64,000 nt of DNA from an uncultured Oscillospiraceae bacterium (GTDB lineage: Bacteria; Bacillota; Clostridia; Oscillospirales; Oscillospiraceae): NCBI GenBank assembly GCA_910587255.1, contig CAJUKT010000107.1, positions 29,586-93,585 of the forward strand, given 5' to 3'. The position numbers and the translations under genes are program-made. The notes below the pieces were generated by a model, which was given only the letters and a program-made list of their open reading frames with translations, searched no databases and was not told the origin of the DNA. Position 1 is the first letter of the stretch. Every line of letters starts with the position of its first letter. Shown here piece by piece: positions 38,945-47,810 of this stretch.

Positions 38945-41179
38945 TCATCCCCCCGCGCGGCGGACGAGGAATACCCCCGGAATTTGGGACAGCTTGTTGA
39001 TCACGCCGTTCAGCTCCCGCTGGTCCTGGACATAGAGCTCCAGGTTGATGATGGCGTAGCCGTCGGGCTGGCTGCGGGCGGCCAGGGTGTTCAGCTTGGC
39101 CTTCTGGGCGGACAGGGCCATGGCCACATCCAGGGCCAGGCCGTCCCGGTCCTTGGCGGAGATCTCCAGGGAGGTGCGGAAGGTGGACTCGCCGGCCTGC
39201 GCCCAGGATACCTTCACCCAGCGGCCCTCCTCCTCCGGCTTGCGCCGCGCCGGGTCGGCGTTGGGACAGTCCTTGCGGTGGATGGACACGCCGTAGCCCT
39301 TGGTGATGAAGCCCACCACCGGGTCCCCGGGCACGGGGGTGCAGCATTTGGAGAACTTCACCATGCAGTTATCCAGCCCCTCCACGATGATGCCGCTGAC
39401 GGAGTGGCGGGGCGGCGGGGCGGCGGCTTTGCCGGTGGAGGGGTAGACCGTCTCGCCGGAGGAGACGGCGGCCTGCATGGCCTCGTGCTCCGCCCGCTGC
39501 CGCTCCAGCCGGCCCAGGCGGTTCATCTCCTCCCTCATGCGGCCCGCCGCCTTCTGGGCGGACAGCCCACCGTAGCCGATGGCGGCGTACAGCTCGTCCA
39601 GCGAGCCAAAGCGCACCCGCTTGAGCAGGGTGTCCAGCAGGTCGGGGGTGGCGGTGATGGCCGCCAGGGTGAGCCCCAGGTGCCTCAGCTCCGACTCGAA
39701 CATGGCCCGGCCGGTGGCGATGTTCTCCTCCCGGCGCTCCTTCTTGAACCACTGGCGGATCTTGTTGCGGGCCTCGTTGGATTTGCAGATCTTCATCCAG
39801 TCCCGGCTGGGGCCCCGGGCGGATTTGGAGGTGATGATCTCCACGATATCGCCGTTTTTCAGCGGCGTCTCAAAGGTGACGATGCGCCCGTTCACCCGCG
39901 CCCCCGTCATGGAATTGCCCACGGCGGAGTGGATGGAATAGGCGAAGTCGATGGGGGTGGCCCCGGCGGGCAGGCTTTTCACGTCCCCGTTGGGGGTGAA
40001 CACAAACACCTCATCGGAAAACATATCCACCCGCAGGGTGCGCACAAACTCGTCCGGGTCGGCGTCCTGCTGGCTCTCCAGCAGCTTGCGCACCCACTCG
40101 AACTCCCGCTCGGTGCCCAGCCGCTCGTTAGCCATCCCCTCCTTATACTTCCAATGGGCGGCCACGCCGTACTCCGCCGTCTGATGCATCTGCCAGGTGC
40201 GGATCTGCACCTCGAAGGGGATGCCCTCCCGGCCCACCACGGTGGTGTGCAGCGACTGGTAGTTGTTGGGCTTGGGGGTGCCGATATAGTCCTTGAAGCG
40301 GCCCAGCACCGGCTTAAACATGTCGTGGACGCAGCCCAGCACGTTATAGCAGGCGGGTATGTCGTCCACAATCACCCGAAAGGCGTACAGATCGAAGATC
40401 TCGTTGAGGGTTTTGCTCTGGGCGTACATTTTGCGGTAGATGGAATAGATATGCTTGAGCCGCCCGTATACCCGGCACTTCACGCCCTCCTCCGACAGCC
40501 GCTGCTCGATGTGGGCCTGCATGTTGTCCACAAAGCCGGCGTGGAGGGTGGTGATGTTGGCCAGCTCCTCCTTTACGTCGTGGTAGCCCACCGGGTCCAG
40601 GTACTCCAGGGCCAGGTCCTCCAGCTCCCACTTCAGCTTCTGCATCCCCAGGCGGTGGGCGATGGGGGCGTAGACCTCCATGGTCTCCAGGGCCTTTTCC
40701 TTCTGCTTCTTGTCGGACTGGTACTGGAGGGTGCGCATATTGTGCAGCCGGTCGCACAGCTTGATGAGGATGACCCGCACATCCTTGGCCATGGCCATGA
40801 ACATCTTGCGCAGGTTCTCCATCTGCTCGTCCTCCCGGGAGGTGTACTGCATCCGGGTCAGCTTGGTGACGCCCTCCACCAGGTCGGCGATCTGGGGGGA
40901 GAACAGGCGGGCGATGTCGTCGTGGGTGGAATCGGTGTCCTCAATGCAGTCGTGGAGCAGGGCGGCAATGATGGAGTCCTGGTCCAGCTCCAGCTCGTTG
41001 ACGATCTCGGCCACGGCGATGGGGTGGATGATATAGGGCTCCCCGCTCTTGCGCAGCTGGGGCCCGTGGTGGTCGTTGGCATATTCAAAGGCCGCGCGGA
41101 TGCGCCGCACGTCCGCCGAGGGGTTGGCGCACAGGATATTGCGTTCCAACGCTTCGTACCTCTCATGGGCCAGATCCAT
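38945..41179 (-). CDS. relA: Bifunctional (p)ppGpp synthetase/hydrolase Rel
   Basis: 744 residues in the full Rel order: HD hydrolase (about 25-185; HGPQLRKSGEPYIIHP, LLHDCIEDT), synthetase (about 240-350; RFKDYIGTPKPNNYQSLHTTVVG), TGS (about 390-450; VFTPNGDVKSLPAGATPIDFAY), helical and zinc-finger region (KCCTPVPGDPVVGFITKGYGVSIHRKDCPN) and C-terminal ACT. It makes and degrades the stringent alarmone in response to uncharged tRNA on ribosomes. Both active sites look intact. The ATG at 41179 follows AAAGGAGG. recJ lies 32 bases upstream, a common Firmicutes pairing. Confidence 0.96.
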   Translation of the reverse strand: MDLAHERYEALERNILCANPSADVRRIRAAFEYANDHHGPQLRKSGEPYIIHPIAVAEIVNELELDQDSIIAALLHDCIEDTDSTHDDIARLFSPQIADLVEGVTKLTRMQYTSREDEQMENLRKMFMAMAKDVRVILIKLCDRLHNMRTLQYQSDKKQKEKALETMEVYAPIAHRLGMQKLKWELEDLALEYLDPVGYHDVKEELANITTLHAGFVDNMQAHIEQRLSEEGVKCRVYGRLKHIYSIYRKMYAQSKTLNEIFDLYAFRVIVDDIPACYNVLGCVHDMFKPVLGRFKDYIGTPKPNNYQSLHTTVVGREGIPFEVQIRTWQMHQTAEYGVAAHWKYKEGMANERLGTEREFEWVRKLLESQQDADPDEFVRTLRVDMFSDEVFVFTPNGDVKSLPAGATPIDFAYSIHSAVGNSMTGARVNGRIVTFETPLKNGDIVEIITSKSARGPSRDWMKICKSNEARNKIRQWFKKERREENIATGRAMFESELRHLGLTLAAITATPDLLDTLLKRVRFGSLDELYAAIGYGGLSAQKAAGRMREEMNRLGRLERQRAEHEAMQAAVSSGETVYPSTGKAAAPPPRHSVSGIIVEGLDNCMVKFSKCCTPVPGDPVVGFITKGYGVSIHRKDCPNADPARRKPEEEGRWVKVSWAQAGESTFRTSLEISAKDRDGLALDVAMALSAQKAKLNTLAARSQPDGYAIINLELYVQDQRELNGVINKLSQIPGVFLVRRAGG

Positions 41180-41211
41180 AAATAGACGCCTCCTTTGGGG
41201 CGGTGATTGAT

Positions 41212-43284
41212 TTATAGAGGTTCGTTCTCCTCCAGGAATTCCCGCAGGCGGCGCATCAGCGCCGCCTGCTCCAAATCCACCTTGCGCTGGGGGCGGGACA
41301 GGCACAGCCGGTCCTCCTCCAGGCGGATCAGCCCCCGGTCCCCCATCACGTAAAGGCACACCAGGGTGCGGCCGTAGGAGCAGCGGCCGTCGGGCAGGCG
41401 GGCGGCCTGCCGCAGCAGGGCGGGCCCGGCCTCCATCCAGCCGCCTGTGCAGTTGTGCTCCAAAAAACGCCACAGCCGGGCGAAGTCCTGCCGGGAGGGG
41501 AAGAGCAGCCCCGCCTCCCACTGGGACAGCTCCCCCCCTTCCTGGAGACGCTGGAACAGCTCCTGCTCCAGCTGGGCCCGGGCGGGGGCGGGGCGCAGGT
41601 CGCACAGCTGGAGCTGCACGGTGCGGCTGCCCCGGAACTCGTTGATCTGGGGGGTGAAGAGCACGTCCAGCCGGTCCCCCGGGGCCACGCCGCAGGCGGC
41701 GGCGTTGGCGGAGAAAAAGATGGCGTCCAGCACCACGCCGTCCCGGCGCAGCTTCATCTTCAAATGCCGCCCGGCCCCCACGTCGCAGCAGGAGGCCACG
41801 CAGGCCCCCCGCAGTAAAAACACCGGCTTGGGGTTGCCCGTGCCGAAGGGCTCCAGCTGGGACAGGGATTCCACCTGGGGGGCGGTGAGCTGGGCGCACA
41901 GGCCGATCTCCGCATCCACGTCGATGGCCGCCTCCATGGGCGCGCCGCCGGTGCGCAGCTCCACCAGGCGGCACACCGCCGCCCGGAACGCGGGAATATT
42001 CTGCTCCAAAATGGTGAAGCCCGCCGCCATCTCGTGGCCGCCGAAGCCCTCCAGAAGGGGGGCGCACTGCTCCAGGGCGGCAAACAGGTTGAACCCGCCG
42101 AAGGACCGGCACGACCCCTTCCCCTGGCCGTGCTCCAGGCAGATCATAAAGGCGGGGCAGGCGTATTTCTCCGCCAAACGGGAGGCCACAATGCCCACCA
42201 CCCCCTGGTGCCAGCCCTCCCCCGCCAGCACAATGGCCGGGGCGGACAGCTGGGGCTGGGCCTCCAGCAGCGCGGCGCACTGGTCGTAGATGGCAAGCTC
42301 GATGGCCTGCCGCTCCCGGTTCAGGCGGCACAGGGTATGGGCCAGGGCCTCCCCCCGCTCCTCATCCCGGGTGAGCAGGAGCTCCAGGGCCACCATGGCC
42401 TGCTCCATGCGCCCGGCGGCGTTGATGCGCGGGGCCAGCCCGTAGCCGATGGTGACGGCGGTGGGCAGGCTGCCGGGCTCCAGCCCCGCCTCCCGCAGCA
42501 GGGCGCGCAGGCCGGGGCGCCGGGTTTGGGAGAGCAGCTCCAGCCCCTGGCGGACCAGGGCGCGGTTTTCGTCGGTCAGGCGCATCACATCGGCCACGGT
42601 GCCGATGGCGGCCAGCTCGCCGAAGCGGCGGAACACCTCCTCCCGCCGCTCCGGGGGGGCCAGGGCCTGGGCGGTCTTCAGGGCCACCCCCACCCCCGCC
42701 AGCTCGGGGAAGGGATACGGGCAGCCGTCCTGCCGGGGGTTCACCACCGCCGCGGCGGCGGGGAGCTTGTCCTTGCAGTGGTGGTGGTCGGTGACCACCA
42801 CATCCACCCCCAGGGAGCGGGCAAACTCCACCTCGGCCACAGCGGTGATGCCGCAGTCCACGGTGACAATGAGCGTCACACCCTCCCCGGCCAGCCGGGC
42901 GATTGCCCCGGGGTTCAGGCCATAGCCCTCCTCGCTGCGGTCCGGGATATAGCTCAGCGCCCTGCCGCCCAGCCAGGCCAGCGCCTCGGTGAGCAGGCAG
43001 GTGGCGGTGATGCCGTCCACGTCATAATCGCCATAGACGCACATGAGCTCCCCGCCTGCCATGGCGGCATGGATGCGCCGCACCGCCTTGTCCATGTCCT
43101 TGAGAAGGAAGGGGTCGTGGAAGCGCTGGGGGCCGCAGGACAAAAACCGGGCGGCTTCCTCCGGCCCGGCGATCCCCCGGGCGGCCAGCACCGCCACGCA
43201 CAGGGGGGACATCCCCGCCCCCTCCAGGGCCCGCCGCGCCGCCGCGCCGCCGGGGCGGCGCACGTTCCACTGCTGGTATTTCAT
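41212..43284 (-). CDS. recJ: Single-stranded-DNA-specific exonuclease RecJ
   Basis: 690 residues. DHH phosphoesterase motifs are CVYGDYDVDGITAT (about 74-87), VTVDCGI and VVTDHHHCKDKLP. The DHHA1 domain carries GFGGHEMAAGF (about 415), and an OB fold follows near residue 460. It degrades single-stranded DNA 5' to 3' in recombination and repair. The last 150 residues form the extra C-terminal domain typical of Firmicutes RecJ. It is the first gene of the recJ-rel unit, with a good promoter at 43354-43382. Confidence 0.95.
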   Translation of the reverse strand: MKYQQWNVRRPGGAAARRALEGAGMSPLCVAVLAARGIAGPEEAARFLSCGPQRFHDPFLLKDMDKAVRRIHAAMAGGELMCVYGDYDVDGITATCLLTEALAWLGGRALSYIPDRSEEGYGLNPGAIARLAGEGVTLIVTVDCGITAVAEVEFARSLGVDVVVTDHHHCKDKLPAAAAVVNPRQDGCPYPFPELAGVGVALKTAQALAPPERREEVFRRFGELAAIGTVADVMRLTDENRALVRQGLELLSQTRRPGLRALLREAGLEPGSLPTAVTIGYGLAPRINAAGRMEQAMVALELLLTRDEERGEALAHTLCRLNRERQAIELAIYDQCAALLEAQPQLSAPAIVLAGEGWHQGVVGIVASRLAEKYACPAFMICLEHGQGKGSCRSFGGFNLFAALEQCAPLLEGFGGHEMAAGFTILEQNIPAFRAAVCRLVELRTGGAPMEAAIDVDAEIGLCAQLTAPQVESLSQLEPFGTGNPKPVFLLRGACVASCCDVGAGRHLKMKLRRDGVVLDAIFFSANAAACGVAPGDRLDVLFTPQINEFRGSRTVQLQLCDLRPAPARAQLEQELFQRLQEGGELSQWEAGLLFPSRQDFARLWRFLEHNCTGGWMEAGPALLRQAARLPDGRCSYGRTLVCLYVMGDRGLIRLEEDRLCLSRPQRKVDLEQAALMRRLREFLEENEPL

Positions 43285-43353
43285 GCCCGCCCCCTCCTCT
43301 CCAAGCGCCGCCGCCCGGGACGGGGCCGGCGCGCAGCGTCAAATTAACAATTT

Positions 43354-43382
43354 ATTATACCAAATGGAACAGGTGATTTCAA
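43354..43382 (-). promoter_or_regulatory. recJ-rel promoter
   Basis: Minus strand TTGAAA (43377-43382), 17 bases, TATAAT (43354-43359). Confidence 0.75.
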
Positions 43383-43418
43383 CAGGGAAAGTCGATTCCC
43401 AACGGGCGCTGTTTTTGG

Positions 43419-43447
43419 TTGAAATCCGGGCGGCGGGATGCTATAAT
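43419..43447 (+). promoter_or_regulatory. Promoter of the orphan binding protein-receptor operon
   Basis: TTGAAA (43419-43424), 17 bases, TATAAT (43442-43447). It is divergent from the recJ promoter, 36 bases away. Confidence 0.75.
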
Positions 43448-43479
43448 ATTTCCGCATTTGATGGGAGGAATGAAGCACC

Positions 43480-44715
43480 ATGGCAAAACGGATTTTTCTT
43501 CTGACGCTGTCCGCCTGCTGTTTATTCCTGCTGGCCGCCTGCCGCAGCCAGGCGCCGGCTTCGGAGGAGAGCCGGCCTGTAAAGGAAACCGTCGCGCTCA
43601 CCGTATGGGGCGCCGAGGAGGACGAGGCCCTGCTCCAGCAGATATTCGCCTCTTTTAAAGCGCATTACGCCGGGCAGGCGGATTTCCAGATCACCTACCA
43701 GCCCCAGAGCGAATCCAACTGCAAGGACGTGCTGCTGGGCGATTTGGAGGGCGGCGCGGACGTGTTCGCCTTTGCCGACGACCAGGTGGCCGCGCTGGCC
43801 GCCGCCGGCGGGCTGGATCCCATCGCGGACGAGGCGGCCATACGCAGTACATCCCTCCCCGCCGCGGTGGAGGCGGCCGGCGTGGGCAACACCCTGTACG
43901 CCTATCCGCTGACGGCGGATAACGGCTATTTCCTGTACTACAACAAGGCATATTTCACCCAGGAGGATATCCAGAGCCTGGAACGGATGCTGGAGGTGGC
44001 CGCCCAGGCCGAGCGCCTGGTGACCATGGACTGGTCCTCGGCATGGTATGTCTACGCGTTCTTCGGGAACACCGGGCTGGAGGTGGGCCTCAACGAGGAC
44101 GGGCTGACCAACTACTGCACCTGGAACAGCACCGAGGGCCCCATCCGGGGCCGGGATGTGGCCCAGGCCATGCTGGACATCGCCGCCAGCCCCGCCTTCG
44201 CCAACCGCCCGGACGGGGACTTCCTCGCCGGCGTGCGGGACGGCACCGTCATCGCCGGCATCAGCGGCGTGTGGAACGCGATGGCCGTGCAGGAGGCATG
44301 GGGGGACGACATGGGGGCCGCCAAGCTGCCCACATACACCTGCGCGGGGCGGCAGGTCCAGATGGCCTCCTTCTCCGGCTGCAAGCTCATCGGCGTAAAC
44401 GCCTACTCCCAGCACCCGGATTGGGCGGCCCGGCTGGCGGAGTGGATCACCAGCGAGGAAAACCAGCGCCTGCGCTTTGAGGTGCGGGGCCAGGGCCCGG
44501 CCAACGTCAACGCGGCCAACTCCCCCCAGGTCCAGTCCTCCCTGGCCATCGCGGCCCTGCTGGAGCAGTCCAATTACTCCCAGCTCCAACGGGTGGGCGG
44601 GAAATTCTGGGACCCTGTGACCGAGTTCGCCACCAGCATGGCCCTGGGAAACCCCTCCGGCGCTTCGCTCCAAGCCCAGCTGGATAAAATGGTTGAAGGC
44701 GTGATTGAGCGCTGA
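43480..44715 (+). CDS. Orphan extracellular solute-binding lipoprotein
   Basis: 411 residues. The lipoprotein signal ends LLAAC (Cys21), followed by a short linker and a family 1 (maltose-binding-like) fold: VALTVWGAEEDEALLQQIFASF, DVFAFADDQVAALAAAGGLDPI and YPLTADNGYFLYYNKAYF. It should sit on the outer face of the membrane and bind a sugar or similar ligand. No permease or ATPase gene accompanies it. The next gene, 25 bases on, is a chemoreceptor-type transducer, so it may act as a sensor subunit rather than a transport subunit. That role is inferred from gene order. Confidence 0.88.
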   Translation: MAKRIFLLTLSACCLFLLAACRSQAPASEESRPVKETVALTVWGAEEDEALLQQIFASFKAHYAGQADFQITYQPQSESNCKDVLLGDLEGGADVFAFADDQVAALAAAGGLDPIADEAAIRSTSLPAAVEAAGVGNTLYAYPLTADNGYFLYYNKAYFTQEDIQSLERMLEVAAQAERLVTMDWSSAWYVYAFFGNTGLEVGLNEDGLTNYCTWNSTEGPIRGRDVAQAMLDIAASPAFANRPDGDFLAGVRDGTVIAGISGVWNAMAVQEAWGDDMGAAKLPTYTCAGRQVQMASFSGCKLIGVNAYSQHPDWAARLAEWITSEENQRLRFEVRGQGPANVNAANSPQVQSSLAIAALLEQSNYSQLQRVGGKFWDPVTEFATSMALGNPSGASLQAQLDKMVEGVIER

Positions 44716-44740
44716 GCACATCGAATCGGGAGGAAGTCGT

Positions 44741-46327
44741 ATGAAAGGCAGACTGACACTTCAGCAGCGCCTGATCCTGCCCATTATCCTGCTGGGCCTG
44801 ATCACCCTGCTGTCCAATATCCTGGCGGTATTCAGCATCAACAACGTCCACGCCAACGCGGGGACCATTGTGGACAAGAGCATGGTCAGCGAGGAGCGCT
44901 TGGACGATATCAGGCGGTCGGTCATGGATATACACCGTCTGGCCCTGTCCCATATCGTGGCGGAGGACCACGCCACCATGATCCGGCTGGTGCAGGAGAT
45001 CAAGGCGGAGGAGGCGGCCCTGGATGAAAAGCTGAGCGCGTACGAGAGCTATGTCTCCGGGGAGGACCGGGAGACCTACCAGTCCCTGCTGGGCAGCTAC
45101 GCCGAATTCAAGCACGCCCTGGTCTACCTGGTCAGCGCCAGCGCCGACAGCAAGACCCAGGACGCCTACGCCACGGCAAACGGGGACGTGGCCCGCTGGG
45201 GCGAGGCGGCGGAAGCGGACATTGACGCCCTCTCCGCCTCCGTCAGCACCCAGGTGGGGGAGGCGCGGGGACGGCTCACCCTGGTTTACATTATCTCCCT
45301 GATCACCAGCGCCCTTACGCTGGCCTTGGGCATTTTCCTGGTAGCGGCGGCCCTGCGGATCATCCGGCGGTATGTCCTCACCCCCATCCGGGACGCCATG
45401 GGCACTCTCCAGGACAGCTCCGAGCGGATCAGCGGCGTGGTGGGCGAGGTGCGCCGGCGGGCAAAGCACTCCAACGACAGCGTCCGGAGCCTGTCCGGGC
45501 TGACCCAGCAGCTCTCCGCCGCCCTGGAGGAGATCGCGGGCAGCGCCGCGGCCATCACCGCCAGCGCCGCCGGGACCCAGGGGGACACCCAGAGCATGGC
45601 CCAGGAGTGCTCCGCCATCACGGCCTACTCGGCCGGGATGCGGGAGCGCGCCGAGGAGATGGAGCGCTCCGCCCGCCTGGAGACACAGGTGATCCGGGAC
45701 AAAACGGCGGATATCATGGCCATGCTGGACCAGGCAATCGAGAAGAGCCACAGCGTAGAGCAGATCCGCAGCCTGACCGAGGACATTCTCAGCATATCCT
45801 CCTCCACCAACCTCATCGCCGTCAACGCCTCCATCGAGGCCGCACGGGCGGGCGCGGCAGGCGCCGGGTTTTCCGTGGTGGCCCAGGAGGTCCACAAGCT
45901 GGCCGACTCCTGCGCCGAAACCGCCAACCACATCCAGAAGGTCAGCGAGGTGGTTACGGGAGCGGTGGACTATCTGGCCGGCAGCGCCCGGGAGCTGGCC
46001 GATTATCTGGGCCGGGTCATCGCGGAGCAGCTGGAACGGTCTGTCCAGGCCGGGCAGCAGTACCGGGAGGACTCGGACTACATCGGCAGCGCCATGGAGG
46101 AGTTCAACGACCGGGCGGAGCGCCTGAAAAGCGCCATCGATCAAATTGCCGTCTCAATTTCCAGCATCTCCGGCTCCATTGACGGGACGGCCTCCGGCAT
46201 CAGCGGCGCCGCCGGCAGCACCCGCATCCTGGTGGATGACATGGAGGGAATCACCGGGCGGATGGATGCCAATCAGGAAATCGTGGGGGAGCTTCAAAAG
46301 CAGATGGATATGTTCGCAAACCTATAG
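44741..46327 (+). CDS. Methyl-accepting chemotaxis-type transducer
   Basis: 528 residues. The first membrane helix is about 9-33. A helical-bundle extracytoplasmic domain of about 150 residues (34-185) precedes a second helix at about 188-210 and a cytoplasmic coiled coil. The signalling tip is NLIAVNASIEAARAGAAGAGFSVVAQEVHKLAD (written here as known motif pieces NASIEAARAG and FSVVAQEV), near residue 365. No clear HAMP domain is seen after helix 2. It should couple to CheA/CheW if these exist. The short spacing to the binding lipoprotein suggests that ligand-loaded lipoprotein is its input. GGGAGG precedes the ATG. Confidence 0.9.
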   Translation: MKGRLTLQQRLILPIILLGLITLLSNILAVFSINNVHANAGTIVDKSMVSEERLDDIRRSVMDIHRLALSHIVAEDHATMIRLVQEIKAEEAALDEKLSAYESYVSGEDRETYQSLLGSYAEFKHALVYLVSASADSKTQDAYATANGDVARWGEAAEADIDALSASVSTQVGEARGRLTLVYIISLITSALTLALGIFLVAAALRIIRRYVLTPIRDAMGTLQDSSERISGVVGEVRRRAKHSNDSVRSLSGLTQQLSAALEEIAGSAAAITASAAGTQGDTQSMAQECSAITAYSAGMRERAEEMERSARLETQVIRDKTADIMAMLDQAIEKSHSVEQIRSLTEDILSISSSTNLIAVNASIEAARAGAAGAGFSVVAQEVHKLADSCAETANHIQKVSEVVTGAVDYLAGSARELADYLGRVIAEQLERSVQAGQQYREDSDYIGSAMEEFNDRAERLKSAIDQIAVSISSISGSIDGTASGISGAAGSTRILVDDMEGITGRMDANQEIVGELQKQMDMFANL

Positions 46328-46410
46328 CGCTTGAAGACACCCCGCCTCTGCCGCGAAACAGCGGCGCAGGGCGCACCGGCCCCCAGACCAAAACTGCCCC
46401 GGGCGGCATA

Positions 46411-46451
46411 AAAGGGCCTCTGATTTCTGTGGAAATCAGAGGCCCTTTTTC
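46411..46451. terminator. Bidirectional terminator
   Basis: AAAAGGGCCTCTGATTTC and GAAATCAGAGGCCCTTTTT pair over 17 bases. It serves the receptor gene (plus) and the B3/4 gene (minus), which converge here. Confidence 0.9.
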
Positions 46452-46517
46452 TGTTCTGCGCAGCGGCGGCGCGAGAGGGGCCTGCGCTGCTGTCCTGCCT
46501 GTAGCTATGGCGGGCAT

Positions 46518-47246
46518 TCACTCCTGAATCATGACCTCCCGGGCCGCGCTGTCCACCACAGCCTTGGACACCACCTTGGCCCCCGTGTACCGCTCCAGCA
46601 GCCCGGCCAGCTCGTCCAGCGCCGCCCGCAAATCATCCATCCGCGCCGGATCGACGCACTCCATGGCAATGAATTCGCTGGTGGTGGCGTCGTTCACTGC
46701 GGTGCGCTTCCCATCCCGCCAGTTCCAGCAGCGGCACACCGCGCCGGCGGCGTCATAATAGGCCAGCTCGCCGGGGCGGGGCGGATCGGGCTCATCGGCG
46801 CCGATGGGCAGGAAATCCTCGCCGCCCGCCATCACGCCCAGGTGGAGGTCGCCCTCAAAGGCGTCCATGTCCTCCGCCCCGATGGGCAGGGCGTATTTCA
46901 GCGAGATGGCGTTGGTGATATCCACCGTGGGGGCGATGGAGCCCACCGGCTCCCCTTTGGATACCCGCTTCAGCAGCGCCTCAATGGAGCAGCGGGCCCC
47001 TTTCTTGGTGGGAAATTTCTGATACGCCTCCCGCCACACGGCCACCGGCCGGTTCTGGGACAGCGCCGCCCCCTCGTCCAGGTGGGCCAGGGCGGCGGCG
47101 TTGGCGTTTTTCAGCAGCGCCTCCACCTCGGCGGCCTGCTCCGGGGCGAGGCGGGCCGCCTCATTGATGTCCTTGACCGTGAGAACACCGATGGCGGCAT
47201 CGGGGAACAGTGCCCAAAACGAGGGGTCGGCAATAAACTTTTTCAT
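46518..47246 (-). CDS. B3/4 domain protein (phenylalanyl-tRNA synthetase beta-like editing fold)
   Basis: 242 residues. The central part (about 60-200) is the stand-alone B3/4 domain that in phenylalanyl-tRNA synthetase edits mischarged Tyr-tRNA(Phe). Visible family pieces are VAVWREAYQKFPTKKG, SIEALLKRVSKGEP, PTVDITNAISLKYALPIGAEDMD and TTSEFIAMECVD. Stand-alone members may clear mischarged tRNA or bind amino-acid-like ligands; the role is unproven. It is a single-gene unit with a strong promoter and a 123-base leader ending in a terminator-like hairpin that abuts the ribosome site AGGAGG, so it looks conditionally expressed. Confidence 0.85.
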   Translation of the reverse strand: MKKFIADPSFWALFPDAAIGVLTVKDINEAARLAPEQAAEVEALLKNANAAALAHLDEGAALSQNRPVAVWREAYQKFPTKKGARCSIEALLKRVSKGEPVGSIAPTVDITNAISLKYALPIGAEDMDAFEGDLHLGVMAGGEDFLPIGADEPDPPRPGELAYYDAAGAVCRCWNWRDGKRTAVNDATTSEFIAMECVDPARMDDLRAALDELAGLLERYTGAKVVSKAVVDSAAREVMIQE

Positions 47247-47369
47247 GATCGGAGCCTCCTAAAAAAATATAACGCCAGTCCTTCTATCTTCTGTGGCCTA
47301 ACGATAGAAGGTCCGGCGTCTCCCTCTTTACCCGGCGGCAAAGAGTTACCCATTCACTTTTATGAGCTT
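47247..47369 (-). promoter_or_regulatory. Leader RNA with terminator-type switch ahead of the B3/4 gene
   Basis: On the minus strand a first hairpin CTCTTT / AAAGAG (47324-47345, loop GCCGCCGGGT region) is followed by GGGAGACGCCGG. A second, stronger hairpin is ACGCC-CCTTCTATC / GATAGAAGG-GGCGT (47272-47319, inner loop GTTAGGCCACAGAA). Then comes TTATATTTTTTT, running straight into AGGAGG. The second hairpin is a textbook intrinsic terminator inside a leader, so a riboswitch or attenuator is likely. I could not match it to a known class. Confidence 0.6.
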
Positions 47370-47375
47370 TGGCTT

Positions 47376-47404
47376 ATGATACCACGGGCCGCCGGAAAAG
47401 TCAA
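47376..47404 (-). promoter_or_regulatory. Promoter of the B3/4 gene
   Basis: Minus strand TTGACT (47399-47404), 17 bases, TATCAT (47376-47381). The start would be near 47369. Confidence 0.65.
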
Positions 47405-47561
47405 ACGGTTTTTCAGCCGCCCCCAGAAAACACAGTTTGTTTACGTTTTCTTTACAGACCCTTCCCAATTTTTTCAGCATGTGTTCAGATATGGATGGTA
47501 TTATGATCCCAGCAAAACACAAGGCGGCAGTTTCACTGTGAACAGGAAGGAACCTGGCTAT

Positions 47562-47597
47562 ATGCGCCCGCTGTGCTGCGGCAGAAGCTGCGGATGA
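47562..47597 (+). CDS. Possible 11-residue Cys-rich micro-ORF
   Basis: ATG with AGGAAGG about 12 bases upstream opens MRPLCCGRSCG and stops at TGA. Four of 11 residues are not chance-typical: three Cys plus two Gly around them. It lies 214 bases before the VTC-DUF4956-CotH genes and 57 bases before a long hairpin, the order of a translated leader. No clear -35 is seen; TATTAT at 47499-47504 is a possible -10. The peptide could equally be chance. Confidence 0.3.
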   Translation: MRPLCCGRSCG

Positions 47598-47654
47598 AGC
47601 CGGCAGCGGCGTATCCTTGGCAATAGCGTCACGGTGTTTTCATAAATCCTTTTA

Positions 47655-47689
47655 CTTGAGCGCGGTCCAAAAGGCGGACCGCGCTCAAG
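47655..47689 (+). promoter_or_regulatory. Long perfect hairpin ahead of the VTC-CotH operon
   Basis: CTTGAGCGCGGTCC and GGACCGCGCTCAAG pair perfectly over 14 bases around a 7-base loop. No U tract follows, so it is not a simple terminator. The rest of the 47247-47810 gap is AT-rich with no gene that I can support beyond the micro-ORF. Confidence 0.5.
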
Positions 47690-47810
47690 ACGATTTTACG
47701 GGCCGTACCATGGATTTACAATTTGTTCACGTATTTGCCCGCGTTTTTCAGAGCCGGTTCAGCTTCGTGTGGTAGAGTGCCTTCAGCAAAGCAGAAAGGA
47801 CGTGATCAAA

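Noticed and set aside
39000..41185. A long plus-strand frame across rel
   Set aside because: His/Gly/Val-rich mirror of the rel reading frame; rel has all its domains.
47247..47369. Match of the B3/4 leader to TPP, c-di-GMP-I, THF, ZTP or cobalamin riboswitches
   Set aside because: I compared the remembered core sequences of these classes; none of the invariant blocks is present.
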